Below are positions 1 to 7,332 of a stretch of DNA of 64,000 bases, piece after piece. The DNA is taken from the NCBI RefSeq assembly GCF_007667275.1, contig NZ_VDQT01000002.1, forward strand, positions 434,001 to 498,000, given 5' to 3'. Positions within the stretch are counted from its first letter, which is position 1; the number at the start of each line of letters is the position of its first letter. A model generated the notes under the pieces. The model made no database searches. It was not told where the DNA came from and saw only the letters and a list, made by a program, of their open reading frames with translations. The position numbers were made by a program, and so were the translations under genes. The DNA is from Stenotrophomonas rhizophila (GTDB lineage Bacteria > Pseudomonadota > Gammaproteobacteria > Xanthomonadales > Xanthomonadaceae).

Positions 1-729
1 ATGCGCGACCTGCGCGACGGGCCGCCCCGTGGGCACCTGCGGGTCAGCGCGAACCCGGGATTTGGCCGCAAGGTGATCGCACCGCTGCTGTCGCAGTTCC
101 GTGCGCTGTTCCCCGAGGTCACCCTGGAGCTGCAACTGGAAGAGCGCGCGCTGGACCTGGCCGCCGACCGCATCGACGTCGCCTTCCGCGATGGCGTGCT
201 GGAAGACAGCGAGGTGATCGCCAAGCACCTGATCCCGATGCAGCTGCTGGTCTGTGCGGCACCGGCCTACGTGCAGCAGCACGGCATTCCCGGCAGCGTC
301 GCCGAGCTGGCCGCGCATACCTGCATCAGCCAGCGGCAGTCCAACGGTCGCCTGCAGCCGTGGGAGTTCCGCGTGGACGGCCAGCCATTGCGCGTGGAAC
401 CGGCCTCGGCGCTGGTGTTCAACGATGCCGACCTCGCGTTGCAGGCGGTGCTGCAGGGCCAGGGCGTGGCGCAGCTGCCGAACTACCAGGTACGTGCCGC
501 GCTGGACGCGGGCCTGGCGGTGAGCTGCCTGGACCGTTACGCCGCCGATGATCGTGGCCACTACCTGTGCTATCTGAGCCGCCGCCAGCTGCCCAAGCGC
601 ATCCGGGCCTTCATCGACTTCATCACTGCGGAGGTGCGCGCGCTGGACCTGGACGTGGTGACCCACTGGGAATCGGTGCAGCAGGGTGCTGCCCCGGCAC
701 GCGACATCGACGCCGGGGCATGGCGATGA
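1..729 (+). CDS. LysR-family regulator, C-terminal part (5' truncated by window)
   Basis: The 242 residues are the effector-binding half of a LysR-type transcriptional regulator. They open with the usual first strand of that domain (GHLRVSANPGFG, residues 11-22) and contain the alternating alpha/beta pattern that ends near residue 225. The N-terminal winged helix-turn-helix of about 60 residues is absent, so the gene almost certainly begins before base 1 and the ATG at base 1 is internal. LysR proteins usually run to about 300 residues. The ligand cannot be told. An SDR gene follows 132 bases downstream on the same strand and may or may not be a target. Confidence 0.85.
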   Translation: MRDLRDGPPRGHLRVSANPGFGRKVIAPLLSQFRALFPEVTLELQLEERALDLAADRIDVAFRDGVLEDSEVIAKHLIPMQLLVCAAPAYVQQHGIPGSVAELAAHTCISQRQSNGRLQPWEFRVDGQPLRVEPASALVFNDADLALQAVLQGQGVAQLPNYQVRAALDAGLAVSCLDRYAADDRGHYLCYLSRRQLPKRIRAFIDFITAEVRALDLDVVTHWESVQQGAAPARDIDAGAWR

Positions 730-760
730 ACTGCGATTGGTTCCCGGCCGGCAACAGTGC

Positions 761-780
761 GCGTCCATGCGCGGACCTAC
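761..780 (-). repeat. Short GTAG-type inverted repeat
   Basis: Read on the minus strand this is GTAG followed by GTCC-N6-GGAC. It resembles the GTAG stem-loop repeats seen elsewhere in the window but has a short stem. It sits between the LysR gene and the next SDR gene. Confidence 0.4.
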
Positions 781-861
781 TGCGGTGGGCGCGGCCTGCC
801 TAGCATCCTTCCATGCCCTGGCCATCGCCGGGCGTCCCTTTCCAGCAGTGGAGCATCCCCC

Positions 862-1617
862 ATGAAGTTCCTGGTCATCGGCGGCACCGGCCGCATCGGC
901 AGCAAAGTGGTCGACCGCCTGCGCGCGGCAGGGCATGAGATCGTCATCGCCGCGCCTTCCACCGGCATCGACATCATCAGCGGCGAGGGCCTGGACGCGG
1001 CCATGGCCGGCACCCAGGTGGTGATCGACCTGGCCAACTCGCCGTCATTCGAGGACACGGCCGTGCTGGCGTTCTTCCAGACCGCGGGCCGCAACATCCT
1101 CGCCGCCGAAGCCAAGGCCGGCGTGCAGCACCACGTGGCGCTGTCTGTGGTGGGTACCGACAAGCTCGCCGCCAGCGGCTACTTCCGCGGCAAGATCGCG
1201 CAGGAGGCACTGATCCGCGAGGCGGGCATCGCCTACACCATCATCCACTCCACCCAGTTCTTCGAGTTCCTGCCGGGCATCATCCAGTCCGCCGGCGACG
1301 CGCTGCGGCTGCCCACGGCGCTGGTGCAGCCGATTTCCGCCGACGACGTCGCCGAGGCAGTGGCGCGCGTGGCGCAGCAGCCCGCGGTGAACGGCGTGGT
1401 GGAAATCGCCGGCCCCGAGCGCGCACCGATGGACGAACTGGCGCAGCGCTTCCTGGACCGCACCCACGACCCGCGCCGCGTGGTTGGCGATGCACAGGCG
1501 CCGTATTTCGGTGCGCAGCTCCAGCCCGACACACTGGTGCCGACCGGCAGCGCGTGGCTGGGTCGGCAGGGCTTCGACGCCTGGCTGCAGCAGTCCGGGC
1601 TCGTCCAGGCGCACTGA
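862..1617 (+). CDS. NmrA-like SDR / NAD(P)-binding protein (first paralogue)
   Basis: An atypical short-chain dehydrogenase with the NAD(P)-binding loop GGTGRIGS at residues 7-14 of 251. It lacks the classical YxxxK pair, as NmrA-like and NAD(P)H-binding family members do, so it may be a redox sensor or a quinone or sugar-nucleotide reductase. The start at 862 follows a weak purine-rich stretch and places the Rossmann motif at the very N-terminus; an upstream frame extension has no family resemblance. A second close relative lies at 3205. The two share FF-to-GVQH and EIAGPE blocks, so they look like a duplication with two unrelated genes between them. Substrate unknown. Confidence 0.8.
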   Translation: MKFLVIGGTGRIGSKVVDRLRAAGHEIVIAAPSTGIDIISGEGLDAAMAGTQVVIDLANSPSFEDTAVLAFFQTAGRNILAAEAKAGVQHHVALSVVGTDKLAASGYFRGKIAQEALIREAGIAYTIIHSTQFFEFLPGIIQSAGDALRLPTALVQPISADDVAEAVARVAQQPAVNGVVEIAGPERAPMDELAQRFLDRTHDPRRVVGDAQAPYFGAQLQPDTLVPTGSAWLGRQGFDAWLQQSGLVQAH

Positions 1618-1641
1618 CCTTCCGTATCGCGTGGAGCTGCC

Positions 1642-2148
1642 ATGTCCGACCTGAAGCCGCCTTCGCCGGCCGTTCTCGACAAGTACCGGGGCGATGAGGT
1701 GCGTCCGCTCTACACCGGGCGGGTGCGGGTGAGGGGCGGCGAGACCGGGCACGGACGTGGGTCGGGCGTGGTGACGTCCGACGATGGCGCGCTGCAGCTG
1801 GATCTCCGCCTGCCACCGTCGCTGGGCGGGCCCGGTGGCGGCAGCAACCCCGAGCAGCTGCTGGCGGCCGGTTACGCGGCCTGTTTCCACGGCGCGATGA
1901 ACCTGCTGGCCAGTCGCGCCGGGCTGGCCCTGGTGGATGCCTGCATCGAGGTCTCGGTGACGTTCTCGCGCGATCCGATCGACGGGCTGTACCTGCTGTC
2001 GGCGGAGGTGGAGGCCTACCTGCCGGGCCTGGAAAGCGGCGTCGCCGCCGAGCTGGTACGCAATACAGAGCGCGTATGCCCTTACGCAAAGATGTTCCGC
2101 AACGGCATCACCCACGTGGTGAGCGTAGTGCCCACCGAAGCGCCATGA
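1642..2148 (+). CDS. OsmC/Ohr-family peroxide-detoxifying protein
   Basis: This 168-residue protein matches the Ohr/OsmC fold: a tyrosine-containing strand near YTGRVRVRGG, the block SNPEQLLAAGYAACF with the first reactive cysteine, and the second cysteine in RVCPYAKM. In this family the two cysteines reduce organic hydroperoxides in the cytoplasm, using lipoamide or thiols for recycling. It lies 24 bases after the upstream SDR gene and 31 bases before the bestrophin gene, all on one strand, so a small stress-response operon is likely. No OhrR-type MarR regulator is adjacent. Confidence 0.88.
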   Translation: MSDLKPPSPAVLDKYRGDEVRPLYTGRVRVRGGETGHGRGSGVVTSDDGALQLDLRLPPSLGGPGGGSNPEQLLAAGYAACFHGAMNLLASRAGLALVDACIEVSVTFSRDPIDGLYLLSAEVEAYLPGLESGVAAELVRNTERVCPYAKMFRNGITHVVSVVPTEAP

Positions 2149-2179
2149 AGGGCGCACCCCCTCGCTGGAGAAACCCATC

Positions 2180-3187
2180 ATGCACGCCGGACGCTCCTAC
2201 TCCTTCACCGAATTCCTGTTGTGGACGCGCCGTCCGCTGTACGCGCTGATCCTGCTCGACGTGACCCTGGTGGCGCTGTACCAGCTGGGCGGGCTGCACT
2301 GGCTGGCGGTGCCGTGGAACGTGATCTTCATGCTCGGCACCAGCGTGGCGCTGATCGCCGGGTTCAAGAACACCCAGACCTACAACCGCTTGTGGGAGGC
2401 GCAGCAGGTCTGGGCATCGATCACTGCGGCCAGTCGGGCGTGGGGCACGATGTGCCGCGACCATGTCGGCCATCCGGGGCAGACCCGTCGGCTGGTGTAC
2501 CGGCACCTGGGCTGGCTGACCGCGTTGCGCTACCAGATGCGCGAGAGCCGGCCCTGGGAAACGCAGCAGCAGCTGCCGAACGTGGAGTACCGGAAGCATT
2601 ACCAGGTGCCGGAGAAGGTACGTACGCTGGATGTCGAGCTGATCAAGTACGTCAGCCCCGAAGAGCGCTCGCGCATCCTGGGGGTGTCCAGCAAGGCCAC
2701 CGAAGTGCTGTCGCTGCAGGGCGAGGCACTGCGCGCGCTGCTGGACGACGGGCTGCTTCCGCCGGCCAGTTTCGCCGAACTGCAGCGCGCACTGCGCGAC
2801 CTGCACGAGCAGCAGGCACGTAGCGAACGACTCAAGAACTATCCCTATCCGCGCCAGTACGCGGTGATCAACGTGATCTTCGTGCGCATCCTGTGCCTGC
2901 TGCTGCCGCTGGGCATGATCGACCTGCTGGCACCGATGAACGACACCGTGGGCGGCGCCATGGCCGGGCACATGGTGTGGTTGGCCATTCCGCTCAGTGT
3001 CCTGGTGTCGTGGATGTACGCCGCGCTGGACCAGGTCGGCGAGAGCAGTGCCAATCCGTTCGAGGGCGGCGCCAACGACATCCCGATCTCGCAGCTGTGC
3101 GGCACCATCGAACGCGACCTGCGCCAGCTGCTGGACGAACGCGATGTTCCCGAGCAGCAGGAACCGGCCAGTCCCATCGTGCTGTAA
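2180..3187 (+). CDS. Bestrophin-like (UPF0187/YneE) membrane channel
   Basis: A 335-residue membrane protein with an early hydrophobic pair (about residues 20-60), the family block TQTYNRLWEAQQVW, a second hydrophobic pair (about 235-285) and the conserved NPFEGGANDIPI element at about 298-309. Bacterial bestrophin homologues form pentameric cation or anion channels in the inner membrane. The ATG at 2180 is preceded by a GGAG at 2167-2170. It sits between an OsmC-like gene and the second SDR paralogue and ends 17 bases before it, which suggests cotranscription. The ion and physiological role are not evident. Confidence 0.85.
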   Translation: MHAGRSYSFTEFLLWTRRPLYALILLDVTLVALYQLGGLHWLAVPWNVIFMLGTSVALIAGFKNTQTYNRLWEAQQVWASITAASRAWGTMCRDHVGHPGQTRRLVYRHLGWLTALRYQMRESRPWETQQQLPNVEYRKHYQVPEKVRTLDVELIKYVSPEERSRILGVSSKATEVLSLQGEALRALLDDGLLPPASFAELQRALRDLHEQQARSERLKNYPYPRQYAVINVIFVRILCLLLPLGMIDLLAPMNDTVGGAMAGHMVWLAIPLSVLVSWMYAALDQVGESSANPFEGGANDIPISQLCGTIERDLRQLLDERDVPEQQEPASPIVL

Positions 3188-3204
3188 CCCCAAGGAACAG
3201 GCAT

Positions 3205-3987
3205 ATGAAGATCGTCGTCATTGGCGGGCACGGGCTGATCGGCAGCCGGGTAGTGGACGTGCTCGCAGCGCAGGGCCACGACGCGGTTGCGGCGTCGCGG
3301 CGCAGCGGCGTGGACGTGCTGACCGGGCAGGGCCTGGCAGCGGTGCTGGCGGGCGCCCACGTGGTGGTGGACGCTTCCAATGCGCCCCGCTTCGATGACC
3401 CCGTGGTGGGCGATTTCTTCCAGCGCGCCACCACCCGGCTGCTGGCTGCCTGCGAACGCGAAGGGGTGCAGCACCTGGTGGCGCTGTCCATTGTCGGCAC
3501 GCCGTACCTGCAGGAAAGCCCCTACTTCCGCGCCAAGGCGGTGCAGGAGGGCTTGATCCGGCAGTCGGGGCTTCGCTCCACGCTGGTCCGCGCCACCCAG
3601 TGCCATGAGTTCATGGCCCAGCTGGTGGCGCCGCAGGTCGCGCGCCAGGCGTTGCACCTGTCGCCGGCCAAGGTGCAGCCGGTGGCCGCTGACGACCTGG
3701 CGTCCCTGGTCGCGCAGGTGGCCACCACGGCACCGGGCCGGCGCATGGTGGAAATCGCCGGCCCCGAAAGCCACCGCCTGTTCGAGCTGGTGGAGTGGGT
3801 GATGTACTTCAACCAGGACGATCGCCCGGTCGTGGCCGATCCGGATGCCCGCTATTACGGTGCGCTGCTCAAGGACACCACGCTGACGCCGGAGCCTGGC
3901 GCGCTGCTGGGTTCCACCCGCTTCGCCGACTGGCTGGCCGCGCATGTGCGCGGGCTCCTGCCCGCGGTGAACCTGCCGCCCCCCTGA
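3205..3987 (+). CDS. NmrA-like SDR / NAD(P)-binding protein (second paralogue)
   Basis: 260 residues with the nucleotide-binding loop GGHGLIGS at residues 7-14. It resembles the protein encoded at 862-1617 along its length (VVIGG start, GVQHLVALSIVGT, FRAKAVQEGLIRQSG and EIAGPES blocks), so the two are paralogues. AAGGAAC at 3192-3198 precedes the ATG by 6 bases. No YxxxK catalytic pair is visible, in keeping with the NmrA-like or NAD(P)H-binding group. It closes a four-gene rightward unit. Substrate unknown. Confidence 0.8.
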   Translation: MKIVVIGGHGLIGSRVVDVLAAQGHDAVAASRRSGVDVLTGQGLAAVLAGAHVVVDASNAPRFDDPVVGDFFQRATTRLLAACEREGVQHLVALSIVGTPYLQESPYFRAKAVQEGLIRQSGLRSTLVRATQCHEFMAQLVAPQVARQALHLSPAKVQPVAADDLASLVAQVATTAPGRRMVEIAGPESHRLFELVEWVMYFNQDDRPVVADPDARYYGALLKDTTLTPEPGALLGSTRFADWLAAHVRGLLPAVNLPPP

Positions 3988-4052
3988 GCCGGTAGCGCCG
4001 GCCGTTGGCAGTCGCGACGCCGTCTTCCGGTCGCCGTGGGTATGCTCGGCGG

Positions 4053-6689
4053 ATGAGCCGCAGAAAAAACACCCTTTCGACCACTGCCGCGCCGGATGCG
4101 TTTGTCCGCGTCCGCGGCGCCCGCGAGCACAACCTCAGGAACGTCGACGTGGACATCCCGCGCGACGCGCTGGTGGTGTTCTGCGGCATTTCCGGTTCAG
4201 GGAAATCGTCGCTTGCCTTCGGCACCTTGTACGCCGAAGCGCAGCGCCGCTACCTGGAATCCCTGTCGCCGTATGCGCGCCGCCTGATCGACCAGGTCGG
4301 CGTGCCGGACGTGGATGCCATCGAAGGCCTGCCGCCGGCGGTGGCCCTGCAGCAGCAGCGCGGCACGGCCAGCGTGCGTTCCAGCGTGGGCAGCGTGACC
4401 ACGCTGTCCAGCCTGCTGCGCATGCTGTACTCGCGTGCCGGCACCTACCCGGCCAGGCAGCCGATGCTGTACGCCGAGGATTTCTCGCCGAACACCCCGC
4501 AGGGGGCCTGCCCGAACTGCCACGGCCTCGGCCATGTGTATGAAGTCACCGAGCAGTCGATGGTGCCCGATCCCTCGCTGAGCATCCGCGAACGCGCCAT
4601 TGCCGCCTGGCCGCCGGCCTGGCATGGGCAGAACCAGCGCGACATCCTGGTGACGCTGGGCTATGACGTCGACATTCCCTGGCGCGACCTGCCGAAGAAG
4701 CAGCGCGACTGGATCCTGTTCACCGAAGAGCAGCCGGTGGCGCCGGTCTACCCCGGATTCACCCCTGCCGAAACCCGTGCCGCGGTGCGCCGCAAGGAAG
4801 AGCCCGCTTACATGGGCACCTTCAGCGGTGCGCGCCGCTACGTACTGCATACCTTCGCCACCACCCAGAGCGCGATGATGAAGAAGCGCGTGGCGCGCTA
4901 CATGGTCGGCACGGTGTGCCCGGTCTGCGATGGCAAGCGACTCAAGCGGGCCTCGTTGTCGGTCACCTTCGCGGGCATGGACATCGGCGCGCTCTCGCAG
5001 TTGTCGTTGGCCGCCATGGCCGACGTGCTGCGACCGGCCGCGGAGGGTCGCTTCGATGCGCCCGCCCGCGGCGCCGCACGCAGCCGTGCCGCAGGCCGCA
5101 AGGCCGAGCAGCAGCGCGTGGCCAAGGGCGGGCTGCTGCACGGCGGCAGCAGCGACGTGCGCCGGACCCCGGACCTGTCCGAGGAGAAGCGCATTGCCGC
5201 CCAACGCATCGCCCACGACCTGGTGGAGCGCATCGGCACGCTGGAAGCGCTGGGCCTGGGATACCTGTCGATGGACCGCGCCACCCCCACGCTGTCACCG
5301 GGGGAGCTGCAGCGGCTGCGCTTGGCCACGCAGATCCGCTCCAGCCTGTTCGGCGTGGTCTATGTGCTGGACGAACCCACTGCCGGGCTGCACCCGGCCG
5401 ACGGCGAAGCGCTGTACCAGGCGCTGGACCAGCTGAAGGCCGGCGGCAACACGCTGTTCGTGGTGGAACACGACCTGGGCATGCTGCGCCGGGCCGACTG
5501 GCTGGTGGATGTCGGTCCGGGTGCCGGCCAGCACGGCGGGCAGGTGCTGTACAGCGGCCCGCCGCAGGGATTGCGCGCAATCACGGCCTCGGCCACGGCG
5601 CCCTACCTGTTCGGCAGCCATGACCGTGCCACGCGCAGCCCGCGCACGCCCGCCGGCTGGCTGGAACTGCGCGGCATCCACCGCAACAACCTGCATGGGC
5701 TGGATGCGCGTTTCCCTCTGGGCGCGTTCTGCGCAGTGACCGGCGTCTCCGGATCGGGCAAGTCCAGCCTGGTCAGCCAGGCACTGGTGGAACTGGTCGG
5801 CGAGCACCTTGGCCATGAGCCGGACGTCCCGGACAGCGACGATGAGCTGCCGCAGCCGAGCCGGATCGAACGCACGCGTGGCCGGCTGCATGCGGGACAC
5901 ACCCGGATCACACGATTGGTCAACGTGGACCAGAAGCCGATCGGACGCACGCCGCGTTCGAACCTGGCCACCTATACCGGCTTGTTCGACCACGTGCGCA
6001 AACTGTTTGCCGGCACGCGCATGGCCAAGGCGCGTCGCTACAGCGCCAGCCGCTTCTCCTTCAACGTCGCCCAGGGACGCTGCGAAACCTGCGAAGGCGA
6101 GGGCTTCGTACACGTGGAGCTGCTGTTCATGCCCAGCGTGTACGCGCCATGCCCGACCTGCCACGGCCAGCGCTACAACGCGAAGACGCTGGAGGTGGAA
6201 TGGAGCGGCCGCAACATCGCGCAGGTGCTGGCCATGACAGTGGAGGAAGCGTTGGCGTTCTTCGCCGATGAAGCGGTGGTGCAGCGGCCGCTGCAGCTGC
6301 TGCGCGACATCGGCCTGGGTTACCTGCGGCTGGGGCAGCCGGCCACCGAGCTGTCGGGCGGCGAAGCGCAGCGCATCAAGCTGGCCACCGAACTGCAGCG
6401 CAGCCAGCACGGCACCACCCTGTACGTGCTGGATGAACCGACCACCGGCCTGCACCCGGCCGACGTGGACAAGCTGATGGCGCAGCTGCACGGGCTGGTC
6501 GATGCCGGGAACACGGTGGTGGTGGTCGAGCACGACCTGCGCGTGGTGGCCGATGCGGACTGGGTGATCGACGTCGGCCCGGGCGCCGGCGAGCAGGGCG
6601 GGCAGATCGTGGCCGAAGGAACGCCAGCGCAGGTAAGCCGGTCGAAAGCCGGCAGGACAGCGGGCTACCTGCGGCGGTTTTTCGCCTGA
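4053..6689 (+). CDS. UvrA-like ABC ATPase without the UvrB-binding domain (UvrA2 type)
   Basis: An 878-residue tandem ABC ATPase of the UvrA family: Walker A GISGSGKSS (about 45-53), a zinc module starting CPNCHGLGH, signature LSPGELQRL, a second Walker A GVSGSGKSS, the second zinc module CETCEGEG to CPTCHGQ, and signature LSGGEAQRI. After the SSLLRMLYSRAG block the chain goes almost directly to EDFSPNTPQGACP. Canonical UvrA carries its UvrB-binding domain and first zinc module there, so this protein should not load UvrB normally. Such paralogues (about 840-880 residues against about 940) are linked in other bacteria to tolerance of DNA-binding drugs. The ATG at 4053 was chosen because similarity begins soon after it. 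Confidence 0.88.
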   Translation: MSRRKNTLSTTAAPDAFVRVRGAREHNLRNVDVDIPRDALVVFCGISGSGKSSLAFGTLYAEAQRRYLESLSPYARRLIDQVGVPDVDAIEGLPPAVALQQQRGTASVRSSVGSVTTLSSLLRMLYSRAGTYPARQPMLYAEDFSPNTPQGACPNCHGLGHVYEVTEQSMVPDPSLSIRERAIAAWPPAWHGQNQRDILVTLGYDVDIPWRDLPKKQRDWILFTEEQPVAPVYPGFTPAETRAAVRRKEEPAYMGTFSGARRYVLHTFATTQSAMMKKRVARYMVGTVCPVCDGKRLKRASLSVTFAGMDIGALSQLSLAAMADVLRPAAEGRFDAPARGAARSRAAGRKAEQQRVAKGGLLHGGSSDVRRTPDLSEEKRIAAQRIAHDLVERIGTLEALGLGYLSMDRATPTLSPGELQRLRLATQIRSSLFGVVYVLDEPTAGLHPADGEALYQALDQLKAGGNTLFVVEHDLGMLRRADWLVDVGPGAGQHGGQVLYSGPPQGLRAITASATAPYLFGSHDRATRSPRTPAGWLELRGIHRNNLHGLDARFPLGAFCAVTGVSGSGKSSLVSQALVELVGEHLGHEPDVPDSDDELPQPSRIERTRGRLHAGHTRITRLVNVDQKPIGRTPRSNLATYTGLFDHVRKLFAGTRMAKARRYSASRFSFNVAQGRCETCEGEGFVHVELLFMPSVYAPCPTCHGQRYNAKTLEVEWSGRNIAQVLAMTVEEALAFFADEAVVQRPLQLLRDIGLGYLRLGQPATELSGGEAQRIKLATELQRSQHGTTLYVLDEPTTGLHPADVDKLMAQLHGLVDAGNTVVVVEHDLRVVADADWVIDVGPGAGEQGGQIVAEGTPAQVSRSKAGRTAGYLRRFFA

Positions 6690-6700
6690 GTGGGCATCCG

Positions 6701-6773
6701 TACCCACCAACGGTGGGCACCTACCGGGTAGTCGCCGGCGCCCCGGCGGTAGGTACCGACCGTTGGTCGGTAC
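6701..6773. repeat. Cluster of three GTAG-type stem-loop repeats
   Basis: Three inverted repeats lie side by side: a minus-strand element at 6701-6724 (stem TACCCACC/GGTGGGCA, ending CTAC), a plus-strand GTAG at 6728-6731 followed by a GC-rich palindrome to 6748, and a plus-strand element at 6749-6773 (GTAG, stem GTACCGACC/GGTCGGTAC, loop GTT). They fit the SMAG-like family of this genome. The cluster lies at the convergent 3' ends of the UvrA-like and TlpA-like genes, and the last 17 codons of the latter run through it. Confidence 0.8.
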
Positions 6774-7332
6774 TTCCCACCCACCGTTCGACCTCCCCGT
6801 CTGCGAAGGGCCCCAGCTTCTGCTTGACGATCTTCCCCTCCGCACCCACCAGCACCGTGAATGGCAGCAGACCCTGGGCGTTGCCCAAGCGCACGCTGGC
6901 GTCATCCGGCGCAGGCTGCTCGATCACGATAGGGTAGGTCACCGGCACGCGGTCAAGAAAATCGCGTACGCCGTCCGGCGTATCGATGGCCAAGCCCACC
7001 ACCTGCACGCCATCGGCAGGCTGTGCAGCGGCAAACGTGGCCAGCATGGGCATCTCTTCCACGCACGGCCCGCACCAGCTGGCCCACACGTTGATCAGCA
7101 ACGGGCGGCCCGCGAAGCCGGCGAAATCCACCGGCGTGCCATCCACGTCCGGCAGGATGATCGCCGGCATCGCATCGCCCGGTCTGGCCGGCACCGCGGC
7201 AGGGCGGTCCACGGCGGCAAAGCGCGTCGTCTCCGGCGCGCGTGTGAAGTAATACGCGCCCGTCCCCATGCCCAGCACCGCAGCGACCGCCGCCACAACC
7301 ATCAGCGAGGTGCGGGGCGGCGACGTGCTCAT
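6721..7332 (-). CDS. TlpA/ResA-like membrane-anchored thioredoxin-fold protein
   Basis: A 203-residue protein with an N-terminal membrane anchor (about residues 9-30) and a thioredoxin-fold domain carrying WCGPC in NVWASWCGPCVEEMP. Such proteins reduce or transfer disulfides in the periplasm. Its ATG overlaps the dsbD stop codon by four bases (ATGA at 7329-7332), so it should be translated with dsbD and may be a DsbD client. The C-terminal tail after GEVERWVG is encoded by GTAG-type repeats, and its TAG stop lies in a repeat signature, so the tail may be dispensable. Confidence 0.87.
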   Translation of the reverse strand: MSTSPPRTSLMVVAAVAAVLGMGTGAYYFTRAPETTRFAAVDRPAAVPARPGDAMPAIILPDVDGTPVDFAGFAGRPLLINVWASWCGPCVEEMPMLATFAAAQPADGVQVVGLAIDTPDGVRDFLDRVPVTYPIVIEQPAPDDASVRLGNAQGLLPFTVLVGAEGKIVKQKLGPFADGEVERWVGSTDQRSVPTAGAPATTR

